Made by a program: the position numbers and the translations under genes
Assembly: GCF_014636315.1 (NCBI RefSeq)
Contig: NZ_BMED01000007.1
Location: 1 to 64,000, forward strand
DNA: 64,000 nt
Direction of reading: 5' to 3'
Origin: Parundibacterium terreum
Lineage (GTDB): Bacteria; Pseudomonadota; Gammaproteobacteria; Burkholderiales; Burkholderiaceae_D
Part shown: piece after piece, positions 1-9,508 of the stretch
Numbering within the stretch: position 1 is the first letter of the stretch
Layout of the letters: each line of letters opens with the position of its first letter
The notes under the pieces: generated by a model
What the model was told of the DNA's origin: nothing
The model's input: the letters and a program-made list of their open reading frames with translations, nothing else
The model's database searches: none

Positions 1-2660
1 ACACGCTCCAGTTCAAGGACATCAACCCGGGTGACGTGACCCTGTTGCGCACGGAAGACCACCTCATTATTCAAGTCAACGGCACAACCGACAGTGTGTC
101 TATATCGGGTTACTTTACCGGAGATGGTAATGGCAACGGCGACTGGAAATATAAGCTGGACCAGATCAAGTTTGCCGACGGCACGATCTGGGGATATAGC
201 GATGTGATGCAGCAAATGGCCGGTGGAACAAACGGCGATGACAATTACATCGGCGACGAAGGCAATAACACCTATAACGGGCTAGGCGGAAATGACCAGA
301 TCCAAGGCCATGGCGGCGACGACATATTGAGCGGAGGCGACGGCAACGACTACCTATATGGACAGGAAGGTAATGACGTCCTCAACGGCGATGCTGGCGA
401 TGATTACCTCTATGGTGGCAACGGCAACGATCAATTGCTGGGTGGTGATGGCAATGATAGCCTGCAGGGTGATACGGGTGACGACATACTGGACGGTGGT
501 GCCGGCAGGGACTCGCTGGATGGCGGCAATGGGGCGGACACTTACCTATTCGGCCGAGGCTCAGGTGCGGACACAATCAGCAACAGCTCGTACCGTGACA
601 ACGGTATCGACACACTCCAGTTCAAGGACATCAACCCGGGTGATGTGACTCTGTTGCGAACGGAAGACCATCTCGTCATTCAGGTCAACGGTACTGCCGA
701 CAGTGTATTTATTGGGGGTTACTTCATCGGAGATGGCAATGGCAACGGCGACTGGAAATACACGCTGGACCAAATCAAGTTTGCCGACGGTACGATATGG
801 AATGTCGATAAAGTCAAAACTGAAGTAATCAAAGGCACTGCGGGAGCTGACAATCTGATCGGCTACGAAACGGCCGATACGCTGTCCGGCCTGGCGGGAA
901 ATGATCAAATCCAAGGCCATGGCGGCGACGATATATTGAGCGGAGGCGACGGCGACGACTACCTATATGGACAGGAAGGTAATGACGTCCTCAAGGGCGA
1001 TGCTGGCGACGATTACCTCTATGGTGGTAACGGTAATGATCAATTGCTGGGTGGTGATGGCAATGATAGCCTGCAGGGTGATACGGGTGACGACATACTG
1101 GACGGTGGTGCCGGCAGGGACTCGCTGAGTGGTGGCAATGGATCGGATACGTACTTGTTCGGCAGAGGTTCAGGTGCGGACACTATCAGCAACAGCTCGT
1201 ACCGTGACAACGGTATCGACACACTCCAGTTCAAGGACATCAACCCGGGTGACGTGACCCTGTTGCGTACGGAAGACCACCTCGTCATTCAGGTCAACGG
1301 TACGGCCGACAGCGTATTTATAGGGGGTTACTTCATCGGAGATGGCAATGGCAACGGCGACTGGAAATATAAGCTGGACCAGATCAAGTTTGCCGACGGC
1401 ACGATCTGGGGATATAGCGATGTGATGCAGCAAATGGCCGGTGGGACAAATGGAAACGACAACTATATAGGTGACGATAATAAAAACGTCTATAGTGGCC
1501 TAGGTGGAAACGACACTATATCGGGTCACGGTGGCGACGATCAGTTGGATGGAGGCGACGGCAATGACCGCGTAATGGGCGACGATGGCAACGACATCGT
1601 GCAGGGCGGCGCCGGCGACGACTACCTGTATGGCGGCAATGGCAATGATCAACTGTTAGGCGGAGACGGTGATGACACCCTGGGTGGTGATGCAGGAGAC
1701 GATACCCTCACCGGTGGTGCTGGTACGGATCGTTTATATGGTGGCTCGGGATCAGACACCTATGTTTTCGGGCGCGGCGCTGGCCACGACATTATCGATA
1801 ACACGTCTTATAACGAGACCAACAAGGTCGATACCCTCTTGTTGGATGGCCTGAATCCTGGGGACGTAGTTTTCAGTCGAGGTGACAACACACTGTATAT
1901 CAGCATCAAGGGCACAGCGGACTATGTAGAAGTGGGAGGCTATTTCACCGGCGACGGCACGGGTAATGGTCCATTCACTTATGCACTGGATCAAATCAAG
2001 TTTGCCGACGGCACAGTGTGGAATATTGATAAGGTCAAGACTGAAGTGCTCAAAGGTACAACTGCTGCCGATTATCTATTCGGTTACGAAACCAATGACA
2101 CATTGGCTGGTCTAGCAGGCAACGACACTATATCGGGTCACGGTGGCGACGATCAGTTGGATGGAGGCGACGGCAATGACCGCGTAATGGGCGACGATGG
2201 CAACGACATCGTGCAGGGCGGCGCCGGCGACGACTACCTGTATGGCGGCAATGGCAATGATCAACTGTTAGGCGGAGACGGTGATGACACCCTGGGTGGT
2301 GATGCAGGAGACGATACCCTCACCGGTGGTGCTGGTACGGATCGTTTATATGGTGGCTCGGGATCAGACACCTATGTTTTCGGGCGCGGCGCTGGCCACG
2401 ACATTATCGATAACACGTCTTATAACGAGACCAACAAGGTCGATACTCTCTTGTTGGATGGCCTGAATCCCGGGGACGTGGTTTTCAGTCGAGGTGACAA
2501 CACACTGTATATCAGCATCAAGGGCACAGCGGACTATGTAGAAGTGGGAGGCTATTTCACCGGCGACGGCACTGGTAACGGTCCATTCACCTACGCCTTG
2601 GATCAAATCAAGTTTGCCAATGGAGCAATCTGGTCATATTCGGATGTGAAGCGAATGGTT
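1..2660 (+). repeat. Long tandem coding repeats of 609-612 bp
   Basis: The same landmark (NPGDV followed by TLLR or VFSR) recurs at about 36, 645, 1254, 1866 and 2478, giving spacings of 609, 609, 612 and 612 bp. Units at about 1508-1835 and 2120-2447 appear identical base for base over roughly 330 bp. The earlier units form a second, slightly different subtype. Each unit holds one RTX block plus one HCBP-related block. Confidence 0.9.
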
Positions 2661-3443
2661 TTGCAAGGTACATCTGGCAATGATCAATTGATCGGCACTG
2701 AAGCTGGCGGTTTGTTAAGTGGCCAGGCAGGAAACGATATTTTGACTGTAAGCAGTGGGAACAATCTTCTCCAAGGAGGAGCCGGAATTGATAAGCTCAA
2801 CGGCGCAGCTGGAAATGATTTACTGATAGGCGGTAGCGGAGATGACACTATTGATCCAATGTCAGGTGCCGACGTCGTCGCTTTCAATCATGGCGATGGT
2901 CAAGACACTATAAAATCCTCTACTGGCAAGGACAATACAGTGTCTCTCGGAGGCGGCATCACTTATGCCGATCTGGCGTTCCAAAAATCAGGAAACGATC
3001 TCATTTTGACGACCGGATCAAACGAGCAAATGACGTTTAAAGATTGGTATGCTGATACCAACAACCACTCCGTTGCCAACTTGCAGATGGTGATAGACGG
3101 CACGAGTGAGTATGACGCAAGCTCGTCCAATGCGTTGAAGAACAAAAAGGTACAGGAATTTAATTTTGACGGCCTTGTATCAGCGTTCGACCAAGCTAGG
3201 GCTTCCAACCCGAACTTAAATAGTTGGTCTTTGTCGTCATCGATGTTGAATTTCTATCTGTCCGGTAGCGATACAGCAGTGATTGGCGGCGACTTGGCGT
3301 ATCAATATGCGATGATGGGGAATCTATCGAGCATCTCAATGGGGCCGGCACAAACGATGCTGAGCAACGCGAGCTTTGGCGCTAGCCCACAGAATCTGCA
3401 AACCGCATCAAGTTTGCAAGATCAGTCGCCTCGTTTGAGCTGA
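1..3443 (+). CDS. RTX repeat exoprotein, 5' end outside the window
   Basis: The reading frame is open from base 1 (first full codon at 3), so the N-terminus lies upstream; the GTG at 36 is internal. The visible part (about 1,146 residues) alternates glycine/aspartate-rich nonapeptides (GGDGND-, GGNGND-, GGAGDD-type), which bind calcium in RTX proteins, with about 70-residue blocks of the haemolysin-type calcium-binding related type (for example [13 protein letters not shown], then [11 protein letters not shown]). The last ~150 residues lack GGxGxD repeats, as expected for a C-terminal type I secretion region. Such proteins are exported by ABC/MFP/TolC systems and fold outside the cell with Ca2+. 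No transporter gene is visible, so the partner is unknown. Adhesin or enzyme roles cannot be separated because the N-terminus is missing. Confidence 0.9.
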   Translation, partial: TLQFKDINPGDVTLLRTEDHLIIQVNGTTDSVSISGYFTGDGNGNGDWKYKLDQIKFADGTIWGYSDVMQQMAGGTNGDDNYIGDEGNNTYNGLGGNDQIQGHGGDDILSGGDGNDYLYGQEGNDVLNGDAGDDYLYGGNGNDQLLGGDGNDSLQGDTGDDILDGGAGRDSLDGGNGADTYLFGRGSGADTISNSSYRDNGIDTLQFKDINPGDVTLLRTEDHLVIQVNGTADSVFIGGYFIGDGNGNGDWKYTLDQIKFADGTIWNVDKVKTEVIKGTAGADNLIGYETADTLSGLAGNDQIQGHGGDDILSGGDGDDYLYGQEGNDVLKGDAGDDYLYGGNGNDQLLGGDGNDSLQGDTGDDILDGGAGRDSLSGGNGSDTYLFGRGSGADTISNSSYRDNGIDTLQFKDINPGDVTLLRTEDHLVIQVNGTADSVFIGGYFIGDGNGNGDWKYKLDQIKFADGTIWGYSDVMQQMAGGTNGNDNYIGDDNKNVYSGLGGNDTISGHGGDDQLDGGDGNDRVMGDDGNDIVQGGAGDDYLYGGNGNDQLLGGDGDDTLGGDAGDDTLTGGAGTDRLYGGSGSDTYVFGRGAGHDIIDNTSYNETNKVDTLLLDGLNPGDVVFSRGDNTLYISIKGTADYVEVGGYFTGDGTGNGPFTYALDQIKFADGTVWNIDKVKTEVLKGTTAADYLFGYETNDTLAGLAGNDTISGHGGDDQLDGGDGNDRVMGDDGNDIVQGGAGDDYLYGGNGNDQLLGGDGDDTLGGDAGDDTLTGGAGTDRLYGGSGSDTYVFGRGAGHDIIDNTSYNETNKVDTLLLDGLNPGDVVFSRGDNTLYISIKGTADYVEVGGYFTGDGTGNGPFTYALDQIKFANGAIWSYSDVKRMVLQGTSGNDQLIGTEAGGLLSGQAGNDILTVSSGNNLLQGGAGIDKLNGAAGNDLLIGGSGDDTIDPMSGADVVAFNHGDGQDTIKSSTGKDNTVSLGGGITYADLAFQKSGNDLILTTGSNEQMTFKDWYADTNNHSVANLQMVIDGTSEYDASSSNALKNKKVQEFNFDGLVSAFDQARASNPNLNSWSLSSSMLNFYLSGSDTAVIGGDLAYQYAMMGNLSSISMGPAQTMLSNASFGASPQNLQTASSLQDQSPRLS

Positions 3444-3461
3444 TAGATATTTGCACCGCAT

Positions 3462-3499
3462 AACGCCTGCCTTCCGGAATAGAAGGTAGGCGTTTTTTT
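3462..3499 (+). terminator. Rho-independent terminator of the RTX gene
   Basis: A 13-bp stem (3462-3474 with 3482-3494, one G-U pair) with a short loop is followed by seven T residues, 18 bases after the RTX stop codon. Confidence 0.9.
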
Positions 3500-3816
3500 A
3501 GGGGGGGCTCTAATGCAATTCTGATTTTTCAAAGAAAATTAAACACGCTGACCCAATTGTCTAAACTACAAGATCTGAGAATTTTGTTCTGTGCGCTCCT
3601 CTGCGTGCGATCATCCCGAAATTAACCTTGGATTCCTTTCCTTATCGACTGGCTCAACGATGATGGAATTCATATCGTATCGGACATACGGCGCCCTTAC
3701 AGCGCCTCTTTATCCACCTGCTCCAGATCGTCCCGATGTTCTGCCAAGAAATCGGTGCTGAACTTTGGAAAATTCATTGGTTCCCAGTCGGGTTAATTAA
3801 TGTTCAGTCGGGTTAA
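3500..3816. other. Non-coding stretch with a possible gene remnant
   Basis: No convincing intact gene. On the minus strand a 26-codon frame (3777 down to 3697) encodes an acidic tail-like peptide (starts MNFPKFSTDF, ends QVDKEAL). It is preceded in the same frame by a few coding-like codons and then by the stop-rich direct repeat, so it could be the end of a decayed gene. Weakly supported. Confidence 0.3.
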
Positions 3817-3822
3817 TTAATG
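3785..3822. repeat. Short tandem direct repeat containing TTAATTAA
   Basis: An 18-bp sequence (cagtcgggttaattaatg) occurs at 3785-3802 and again at 3805-3822, a 20-bp period. It overlaps the 3' end of the 75-codon minus-strand gene and places stop codons in several frames. Confidence 0.85.
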
Positions 3823-4044
3823 GAAATGACACATACTCTGATACACCATCCTCGGATGCTCCCAAGATAGCGCAATGCGGTAATCATTGAGCACAAAGGT
3901 GGCGTAATCCCACCAGGTCAGCCGTTGGTCGTCGCCGTCATAGGCATGCCGGATGAGGATGCCCTGCTCGAATGGCGTACCGCGCTTGGTACGGTGGTAC
4001 CGTTTGGCCGATAGGCGCAGACGTTCAATAGGAGCATGTTTCAT
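3817..4044 (-). CDS. Small hypothetical protein (75 aa)
   Basis: Unrecognised. The product is basic at the N-terminus and aromatic in the middle (WWDYATFVLNDYRIALSW), without signal peptide or membrane segment. It lies 58 bp downstream of the AbrB-like gene on the same strand, so the two could be co-transcribed. Its final codons run into the direct repeat at 3785-3822, so the C-terminus may have been altered by rearrangement. No function is proposed. Confidence 0.5.
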   Translation of the reverse strand: MKHAPIERLRLSAKRYHRTKRGTPFEQGILIRHAYDGDDQRLTWWDYATFVLNDYRIALSWEHPRMVYQSMCHFH

Positions 4045-4102
4045 AAGTGAAATACCGTCAGAACTGCGGGTTAGTGGGTGGCGAAGAGTTTCTCGGGATG
4101 GA

Positions 4103-4513
4103 TCATCGGTGGTCGCCCCGCGCTATACTCACCCGCTCCAGGCTAAGCTGGCCCGGGGCCATAACGGAGATCCGAAGCACGTCGCCTTCTTCCCATCCAG
4201 CATAGGCGACCAAGTCGACCGGCAGTGGAAGGATACCGTCGCCGCTTCCATCCCGGGCATCCACGATTTGTCCGATAAACCGACGGCAAGGACCCGGGTC
4301 AGCCGATAGTGGCGACAGTTGTCGCAGTAAGGCTTGACGCAGGCTGTCCTCAAGGGCGTCCGGGCGCAACCAGGTCGCGCCAGCGGAAGCTGAATAGTCG
4401 GCCCAGGCCTGTACGATACGGCCCTTGCCCACGACGTAGCCGCCTCTCTCCAAACATTGGCGCATACGCTCGACGTCAGGGGCGTACTTTATGGCTAATT
4501 TCGATGGTGGCAT
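4103..4513 (-). CDS. Hypothetical protein with AbrB/MazE-like C-terminal part
   Basis: 136 residues, ATG preceded by a GAGGC-type ribosome binding site. Residues ~88-130 (DGILPLPVDLVAYAGWEEGD, then VLRISV and LSLERV) resemble the swapped-hairpin AbrB/SpoVT fold found in MazE-type antitoxins, where the pattern is I-P-L-P-x-E-L-L then G-W-x-x-G-D. The first ~85 residues are unrecognised. If the resemblance holds, this would be a DNA-binding regulator or antitoxin, and the 75-aa gene downstream would be the partner candidate. The family assignment is by pattern only. Confidence 0.5.
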   Translation of the reverse strand: MPPSKLAIKYAPDVERMRQCLERGGYVVGKGRIVQAWADYSASAGATWLRPDALEDSLRQALLRQLSPLSADPGPCRRFIGQIVDARDGSGDGILPLPVDLVAYAGWEEGDVLRISVMAPGQLSLERVSIARGDHR

Positions 4514-4644
4514 GGTTGCCTCGCTTCCTGTCGATCAAAAATCCCCTGGATAACATCAGGCAGGACATTCACAATCGACGGGCTAACTCAATAAAAACAA
4601 ATTCGATAATATAAAAATATTAATTGATCGATGCGGCTGCCGGA

Positions 4645-5442
4645 TCAAACAGCGGCCGGCCCCAGTTCGACAATGAAATTGGGATCAAAGCGGTGATTTT
4701 CAGCGCCACTACCGGGAATCCAATATCCACGTGGATTGCATATCACGCGTGCGCGCCCACGTAGATAGTCGGAACGGTGATGCAAATGGCCATGTACCCA
4801 GAGATCGGCTTGTGCCACCAAGTCATCCAGCCGAGAGGCGTACGCGGCGGCTTGCGGATTCTGCCGATCTTGTGGCTCTATGCTTTCCAGGCACGGTGCC
4901 ATATGAGTCGCTACTATCGTCTTGCCGGCGAAGGGTTCCGACAGCTTCCGTTGCAGCCAGGCTTTTTGTTCGGCATGGAAGCGGGCGGTATCGCTGGGGC
5001 GTATTGGACGGAATTTCTGGTTCTTGAGACGGATGCATTTGTAGTCAGGGCTGCCTTGCGCAACTTCCATCGCAATCTGCCTATCGGCTGGCTCGTCCGA
5101 CATCAGTCTGAAGTTGGTCCACAGCGTGCAGCCAAGGAATCGATTGTCGCCCAGTAAAATCTCTTCCGTATCGAGAAAGTGCACATTGGCTGTTCGCTTG
5201 GCTGCTTCTGCCATCTCACCCAATACGGTTTCCAGGTTCGCATCGTAAAACTCGTGGTTGCCGGCGACATAGATCACGGGGATGCCACGGAAAGTGCGAG
5301 CTGCCCAGTTGATGCCCCGCGCACCTTTGTGGATGTCGCCGACCAGAAGAACCACGTCGGGTCTGCTAAGCGCTAGATCAAATGTCGGACCGTCATCTTC
5401 CCAGAGGTCTAGATGAAGGTCGGACAATACTAGTAGCCTCAT
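4645..5442 (-). CDS. Calcineurin-like metallophosphoesterase
   Basis: 265 residues with the complete metallophosphoesterase signature: D8-L-H10, G35-D36, G61-N-H-E64, H180 in THMAP, and G218-H-L-H-H222. These residues bind two divalent metals and hydrolyse phosphomono- or phosphodiesters; the substrate is not predictable. No signal peptide, so cytoplasmic. The start overlaps the end of the preceding 158-aa gene by 4 bp, indicating translational coupling and a shared function. It sits in the accessory island next to truncated comM rather than in a conserved chromosomal context. Confidence 0.85.
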   Translation of the reverse strand: MRLLVLSDLHLDLWEDDGPTFDLALSRPDVVLLVGDIHKGARGINWAARTFRGIPVIYVAGNHEFYDANLETVLGEMAEAAKRTANVHFLDTEEILLGDNRFLGCTLWTNFRLMSDEPADRQIAMEVAQGSPDYKCIRLKNQKFRPIRPSDTARFHAEQKAWLQRKLSEPFAGKTIVATHMAPCLESIEPQDRQNPQAAAYASRLDDLVAQADLWVHGHLHHRSDYLRGRARVICNPRGYWIPGSGAENHRFDPNFIVELGPAAV

Positions 5443-5915
5443 AAGGAATCCGCTTCCCCAGACTGCCTGCTTGCCGGCACTTGATGCGTATTCGCCGATT
5501 CAGGGACCGGCCAGGAGAGCAAGCCGGCGATACGCTGGGTTATCCAGCGAGCCTCTTCCGGTGATGTCCAGTTCGTTTTAAGTAGCCGATCAAAATATTG
5601 ATCCAGGATGTCGACTTCCGGCAGGTGGGCGCGCTTACCTGCTTTTGATTCAAGGCACTTTTCTTTCAGTTGCTGAGCCATATCTTCGCAAACGTCCCAA
5701 CGCTCCCAGCGATCGCGCGGCGTCGATCCTTTTAAGTAGTATTTTCCTTTGTATTCAATCATCAATACTTTGGCTTGAAAGCCTCCAACGGTTCCCGAAG
5801 CTGGTGCTGGGATTGGAAAGTCGCTTGGCACACGGTCAACCCAGTCTGGATTCCACTCTTGTTGTTTATTTTCGGTAAATTCTGAACTCATACTGAAGAC
5901 GCCCCATCTGAACAA
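5439..5915 (-). CDS. Hypothetical protein coupled to the metallophosphoesterase
   Basis: 158 residues from the ATG at 5915; a second ATG at 5891 (MSSEFTEN) is an equally possible start and neither has a strong ribosome binding site. The product is hydrophilic, tryptophan-rich (WNPDWVDR, RWERWDVCEDM) and has no membrane segment. The stop overlaps the start of the metallophosphoesterase gene by 4 bp, so the two very likely form an operon. The family is not recognised; a role as partner or regulator of the phosphoesterase is inference from context. Confidence 0.6.
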   Translation of the reverse strand: MFRWGVFSMSSEFTENKQQEWNPDWVDRVPSDFPIPAPASGTVGGFQAKVLMIEYKGKYYLKGSTPRDRWERWDVCEDMAQQLKEKCLESKAGKRAHLPEVDILDQYFDRLLKTNWTSPEEARWITQRIAGLLSWPVPESANTHQVPASRQSGEADSL

Positions 5916-6155
5916 TCGAACGACGAAACTTTTCTATACCTTAGCTCCCGAACAGATCGCTCATGCTCTTTCGTGTTACTCAAATACGAACCAGACAGAA
6001 CTTTCTCTATACGGCGATACAGCTGAAAAACATCGCCATCGACGTGAATATTTTTGTGAAAATTAGAGATGTTTGGCATGTTTGGGTAGCTGTATTTTTG
6101 AATAAAACACGAGCAAGTACTTCCGCGTGCTTGAGCCGGAGCCGATTATTGGTCG

Positions 6156-6614
6156 TTACACTTCTACGGTTAATATGGACTCGTGCGGGCCTGTCTTCTT
6201 TAGGTGGAGGTTTGATCTAGAGTCCGATAATTCTCGCCCGTCTTTGGCGACATATACAAAGATTGGTACATTGCCACGCTTAACTTTTACCTGACGAATT
6301 TCACTGATGTCGACCATTTGCCAGCCTGCAGACTTGGTCATCCAGTTAGGGCAAATCATGGAGACTTGAGTTAGCCTTTTGGCGTCATCCGAGAGCACTT
6401 CACGGCAGTAATGTACGAGCCGGTCCAGTTCCCAAAATAAGAATGTGTGACCCAATTGTGGCGACTCGTCACCTGCCGCATATCCTAACAAATAGTATGG
6501 TCGGTTAAAGTCCAAACTCATAGATTGCCACATCGGAGTTCCTAGCCAGGGAACGAGCGCGGAAAGGGGGCGTTGGTCAGTATTAAAAATATGCATTGGT
6601 ATATGGAATCTCAC
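6156..6614 (-). CDS. Hypothetical protein (152 aa)
   Basis: Unrecognised soluble protein. It opens with GTG at 6614; the ATG at 6596 (MHIFNTDQ) is an alternative start. Centre contains a conserved-looking segment GHTFLFWELDRLVHYCREVL, and the C-terminal half is basic. It is divergent from the XRE regulator gene, with ~118 bp between them that would hold both promoters. This divergent layout suggests the regulator could control it. The surrounding sequence is AT-richer than the core regions further right, consistent with horizontal acquisition. Confidence 0.5.
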   Translation of the reverse strand: MRFHIPMHIFNTDQRPLSALVPWLGTPMWQSMSLDFNRPYYLLGYAAGDESPQLGHTFLFWELDRLVHYCREVLSDDAKRLTQVSMICPNWMTKSAGWQMVDISEIRQVKVKRGNVPIFVYVAKDGRELSDSRSNLHLKKTGPHESILTVEV

Positions 6615-6732
6615 CTAACAAAATTCGGGAGAGAAGAGATGGGTCGCTTTTATGCTTTTATAGATGTGATATGTTGATTTAAGAATAGACAGATTACATC
6701 CTTCTTGGAAAAAGGTAAAGAGTAGACCATAT

Positions 6733-7104
6733 TTGTTGGCTTATAACCCGGCAAATCAGGTCGTGAAAAAAAGAAAACCCTCCGAATTGATTCCCCGCGT
6801 TGGAAAAAATGTTGCGGCTCAGCGTAAGATGCTTGGGCTAACCCAAGATCAATTTGCTGGCCTGGTTGATGTCGAGGTAGAGACTATTTCTCGAATTGAA
6901 CGAGGCGCCACAGCCCCTTCATTAGCGCTATTAGAAGAAATAGCGGTGCAGTTGGAAATTCCGATTGCCGAATTGTTAGATTCGGGACCAGTTAAACGAA
7001 TTTCAGAGGCCGAAATTGTTAGTAATCTGGTCGGAAAAATGAAGCCGAAAGACCGATCCTTTGTTGTAGATTTTGTCAGGCTTTTTTTTGAAAGAAGCCG
7101 ATAA
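6733..7104 (+). CDS. XRE-family HTH transcriptional regulator
   Basis: 123 residues from TTG at 6733; the GTG at 6763 (VKKRKPSEL) is a plausible shorter start. Residues ~23-80 form a Cro/C1-type helix-turn-helix: RVGKNVAAQRKMLGLTQDQF then VSRIERG-type recognition helix (ETISRIERGATAPSL) and LEEIAVQLEIPIAELL. The remaining ~40 residues are helical and could mediate dimerisation. Such regulators typically repress their own and adjacent promoters in mobile elements. It is divergent to the 152-aa gene and is the last intact gene before the island boundary in comM. Confidence 0.85.
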   Translation: MLAYNPANQVVKKRKPSELIPRVGKNVAAQRKMLGLTQDQFAGLVDVEVETISRIERGATAPSLALLEEIAVQLEIPIAELLDSGPVKRISEAEIVSNLVGKMKPKDRSFVVDFVRLFFERSR

Positions 7105-7438
7105 CTTGCATGAAAATCTAAACAAAAACGGCCAATTTTCGTGATGAATTTTGGCGTAAATTGGCAGCATTCAATGAGTCAATGTGTCATCTTTAGGTCG
7201 GTATTAGCCGTCGACATTCCGTGGCGCAAGTTAGCCAGAGATGTTAAAAGTTGCCTATTGCGCCTCCAGGAAAAATCAATAAATTTCAATTTAATTCCCT
7301 AAGGAAATTTTTTGATTTATCTTTCTTTCATGCAATTAAATTGTTTTATGAAAGTCAAAAGCGGTTTAGCATGGCGCGAAACAGGATACGTATGTGCAGA
7401 GGAAAAGGCCGCAAATCGAGTTAACCAAAATCAGGCGT
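7105..7438. other. AT-rich non-coding stretch at the island end
   Basis: No supported gene. A 68-codon frame at 7312-7518 has no ribosome binding site, no recognisable product, and runs through the presumed element end, so it is not called. Confidence 0.5.
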
Positions 7439-7523
7439 TGTTTGTCTACATGGGGGCTAAAGCGCCCCCATACCCCGCAACTTCTACTCGATTCAAAATT
7501 TGGGTAAAAAGTGCTTGACTACA
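7439..7523. mobile_element. Putative terminal region of a Tn7-like element inserted in comM
   Basis: Homology to comM stops at about 7524-7527. On the comM strand the foreign sequence begins TGTAGTCAAGCA (7523-7512), and a similar TGTAGACAAACA lies at 7450-7439, matching at 10 of 12 positions. Tn7-superfamily elements begin with 5'-TGT and carry repeated transposase-binding sites near their ends, and some of them (Tn6022/AbaR type) target comM. A perfect 7-bp inverted repeat with a 6-base loop sits between (7451-7470). The other end and the transposase genes are outside the window, so this is inference. Confidence 0.5.
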
Positions 7524-7721
7524 TTTAATACGTTTTTGGGGGAATTCAAAACGCGCATTCTGCAAAGCTGCCCTGACCCTGTCCTTGGATTCTTTCACCT
7601 CGGTCTCGGGGAGACCGACAATAGTAAAAGAAGGTAGGCCGTTTGCCAGATGCACTTCAACGGTGACTTCCGGCGCTTGCATGCCTGACAGCGCGCGGCT
7701 CTTCAAAACGGCTAGGCTCAT
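7446..7721 (-). pseudogene. comM: comM/yifB, N-terminal fragment truncated by insertion
   Basis: Codons 1-65 (MSLAVLKSRALSGMQ through RFEFPQKRI) match the start of the ComM/YifB Mg-chelatase-like AAA+ family, a helicase that promotes branch migration in natural transformation. Intact members are about 500 residues. Here the frame passes into unrelated sequence (KCSQALFTQ onward) at about 7526 and stops at 7446 after 91 codons. The P-loop and AAA+ domain are absent from the window. comM is a known integration site for Tn7-like islands, so the most likely cause is element insertion. Unless an alternative copy exists, transformation efficiency should be reduced. Confidence 0.9.
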
Positions 7722-7906
7722 AGAATGGCTATTGTTGAATTAATTGTAACTGTAACAATAGCAGAATAGAGCCCTGAGCGTCAAAGTGACTTAAGCCGGG
7801 TAGGCGATTTGTGAGATGGCGGCATCGGTCGGACTTCGGCGTTTTGCACTGGATGACCCTGTTGCGCAGCGTGCCCGCAACACGCAAGCGGGCAGCCTTC
7901 AGCCCA

Positions 7907-9346
7907 TCAAGTCTTTCTTCTGTCTCCATACAGCATCGTGATATTGATGCGCCGGTTTTCGTAGCCTTCCTTGAAGTGGTAGTCGTCGGTACGATGGAAC
8001 AGGTCAGAATTAAAGATGGCGACCCGGTTCTGTTTGTGAGGTATGACGACCGGATTGGCACCGGACTCTTGCAGGAATTTATCTATGCGCGGTGCATTTC
8101 CGTTGTAGTCGCTAAAGTCCCAATCCCGCGGAGCTTCCTTGTCCCACACGATCAGGCCGCCTCGTTCAGGATTCAGATTGGCCGAATCCGGTGTTATCCA
8201 GAAATTGACATTGACCGCGGCATAGTCGGCATGCACAGAAATGCCGGACATCTTGCTATCGTATTTGTAGCCCCACAAGCCGGTAAGCCTGCTGTCATCA
8301 AATATACCCGGCAAGGCCAGTCTCTGCTCTTCAGCAATTTGAGCCAGCAGAGGGCAACCGAAACCTTGTTCATCAACACAGCCCAGGTAACCGTTCGAAT
8401 AGCGGTTCTCGAACCAGATGGTGGACTCAAGACAAAAACGCCGCAAGCTGGCCAGGGCTTCAGGCTTGAGAAAATTATCGATGAAAATGATGCCCGGCGC
8501 GTTGGTCACGTAGGCTGCCTCTATAGCGGCCCAATCCTGGTCCTGATTGAGTGCTCCGCCCGGAAGTGCAGGCGCATTGTAATGATTCAGCAAGCGGTTG
8601 TAATAGGGCGCCGCGATGGGTTTGATGTGTGCCGGGAACTCAGCCAGATGGCCTGTAAAGTAGGGCTGCATGGCTGTTTCCACCTGGTTTAGTGCCTGCA
8701 AAGCGGCTTTGACCGGCGGCCCTCCGATTTCTCGCTCCGCCAGGTAGGCAAGCTGCTCAACGTCATGCCGCAGCTTGCTGCGTGAAGTGCGGGTAAACTC
8801 CCCGTCCAGGATAAGCTCATCACCCAATTTATGCCGAGTGAACAGGGCGCGCTGAAAAGGTTCGAGAGCCTTGTAAGGATGGCCCAGCATTTTGTACAGG
8901 TTTCCAATGCTGTGGTTGGCTGCCCAAAGGGTGGGGTCAATTCTTACCGCTGCTTCAAAACTGGCTAAAGCCTTCTCATGCTCTCCCAGCATCTGCAAGC
9001 TCGCCCCCAGCAAGCTATGGGCATTGGCATTGCCGGGATTAAGTGCAGTAACTCGCTGCAATAGCTTCGCTGCGACGGCGAAATTCTTGTTGTGAAAATA
9101 AAGATTCGCCGCGACAAAATGCAGCTGGTCGGAGTCAGGATGCAGTTCCACTCCCGCCTGCAGCCAGTCCAGCGTTTCATTGAACCCTGAGCGTTTGACT
9201 TTTAACTCAAATGCCAGGTTCAGCACCATGCTGTCGCCTGGCGTTTGCCCTTGGCTGCCCTGGGATGCCTGTTCCAGATCATCTGGCTCATCTGTGTCCA
9301 GCGCTGAGGATGTCTTGCGTTGAAAGAGCTGTTTTAAAAGCCGCAT
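7907..9346 (-). CDS. TPR protein with 2-oxoglutarate/Fe(II) oxygenase-like C-terminus
   Basis: 479 residues. Residues ~55-170 carry tetratricopeptide repeats (for example NANAHSLLGASLQMLGEHEK and AANHSIGNLYKMLGHPYKAL). The C-terminal ~200 residues look like a double-stranded beta-helix oxygenase: H372-x-D374 (VHADYAAVNVNFW), a distal H451 (LFHRTDD) and R465/R466 that could bind 2-oxoglutarate. No signal peptide. A hydroxylase acting on a protein or small molecule is the likely role; the substrate is unknown. The gene stands alone, downstream of comM on the same strand with a ~185-bp gap. Confidence 0.75.
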   Translation of the reverse strand: MRLLKQLFQRKTSSALDTDEPDDLEQASQGSQGQTPGDSMVLNLAFELKVKRSGFNETLDWLQAGVELHPDSDQLHFVAANLYFHNKNFAVAAKLLQRVTALNPGNANAHSLLGASLQMLGEHEKALASFEAAVRIDPTLWAANHSIGNLYKMLGHPYKALEPFQRALFTRHKLGDELILDGEFTRTSRSKLRHDVEQLAYLAEREIGGPPVKAALQALNQVETAMQPYFTGHLAEFPAHIKPIAAPYYNRLLNHYNAPALPGGALNQDQDWAAIEAAYVTNAPGIIFIDNFLKPEALASLRRFCLESTIWFENRYSNGYLGCVDEQGFGCPLLAQIAEEQRLALPGIFDDSRLTGLWGYKYDSKMSGISVHADYAAVNVNFWITPDSANLNPERGGLIVWDKEAPRDWDFSDYNGNAPRIDKFLQESGANPVVIPHKQNRVAIFNSDLFHRTDDYHFKEGYENRRINITMLYGDRRKT

Positions 9347-9508
9347 GGGAGACCGTCGCTTGCAAGTGAGTAAGCTGACGATTATAGAGCCTTGTTCCCG
9401 GATTTGCTATGTTTCGCCGACCCAGGTTTGGCCTGAAAACTTGGGAAAATCCGTCGTCAAGTGCGGTGAGCTTGCATTGCAATCCCATGCTTGTTTTAAG
9501 ATAAAGCC

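Noticed and set aside
300-2600. Regular repeats that could suggest a CRISPR or satellite
   Set aside because: They are coding RTX modules of ~610 bp in an open frame; no short repeats with unique spacers.
7312-7518. 68-codon plus-strand frame near the island end
   Set aside because: No ribosome binding site, runs through the presumed element end and overlaps the comM fragment.
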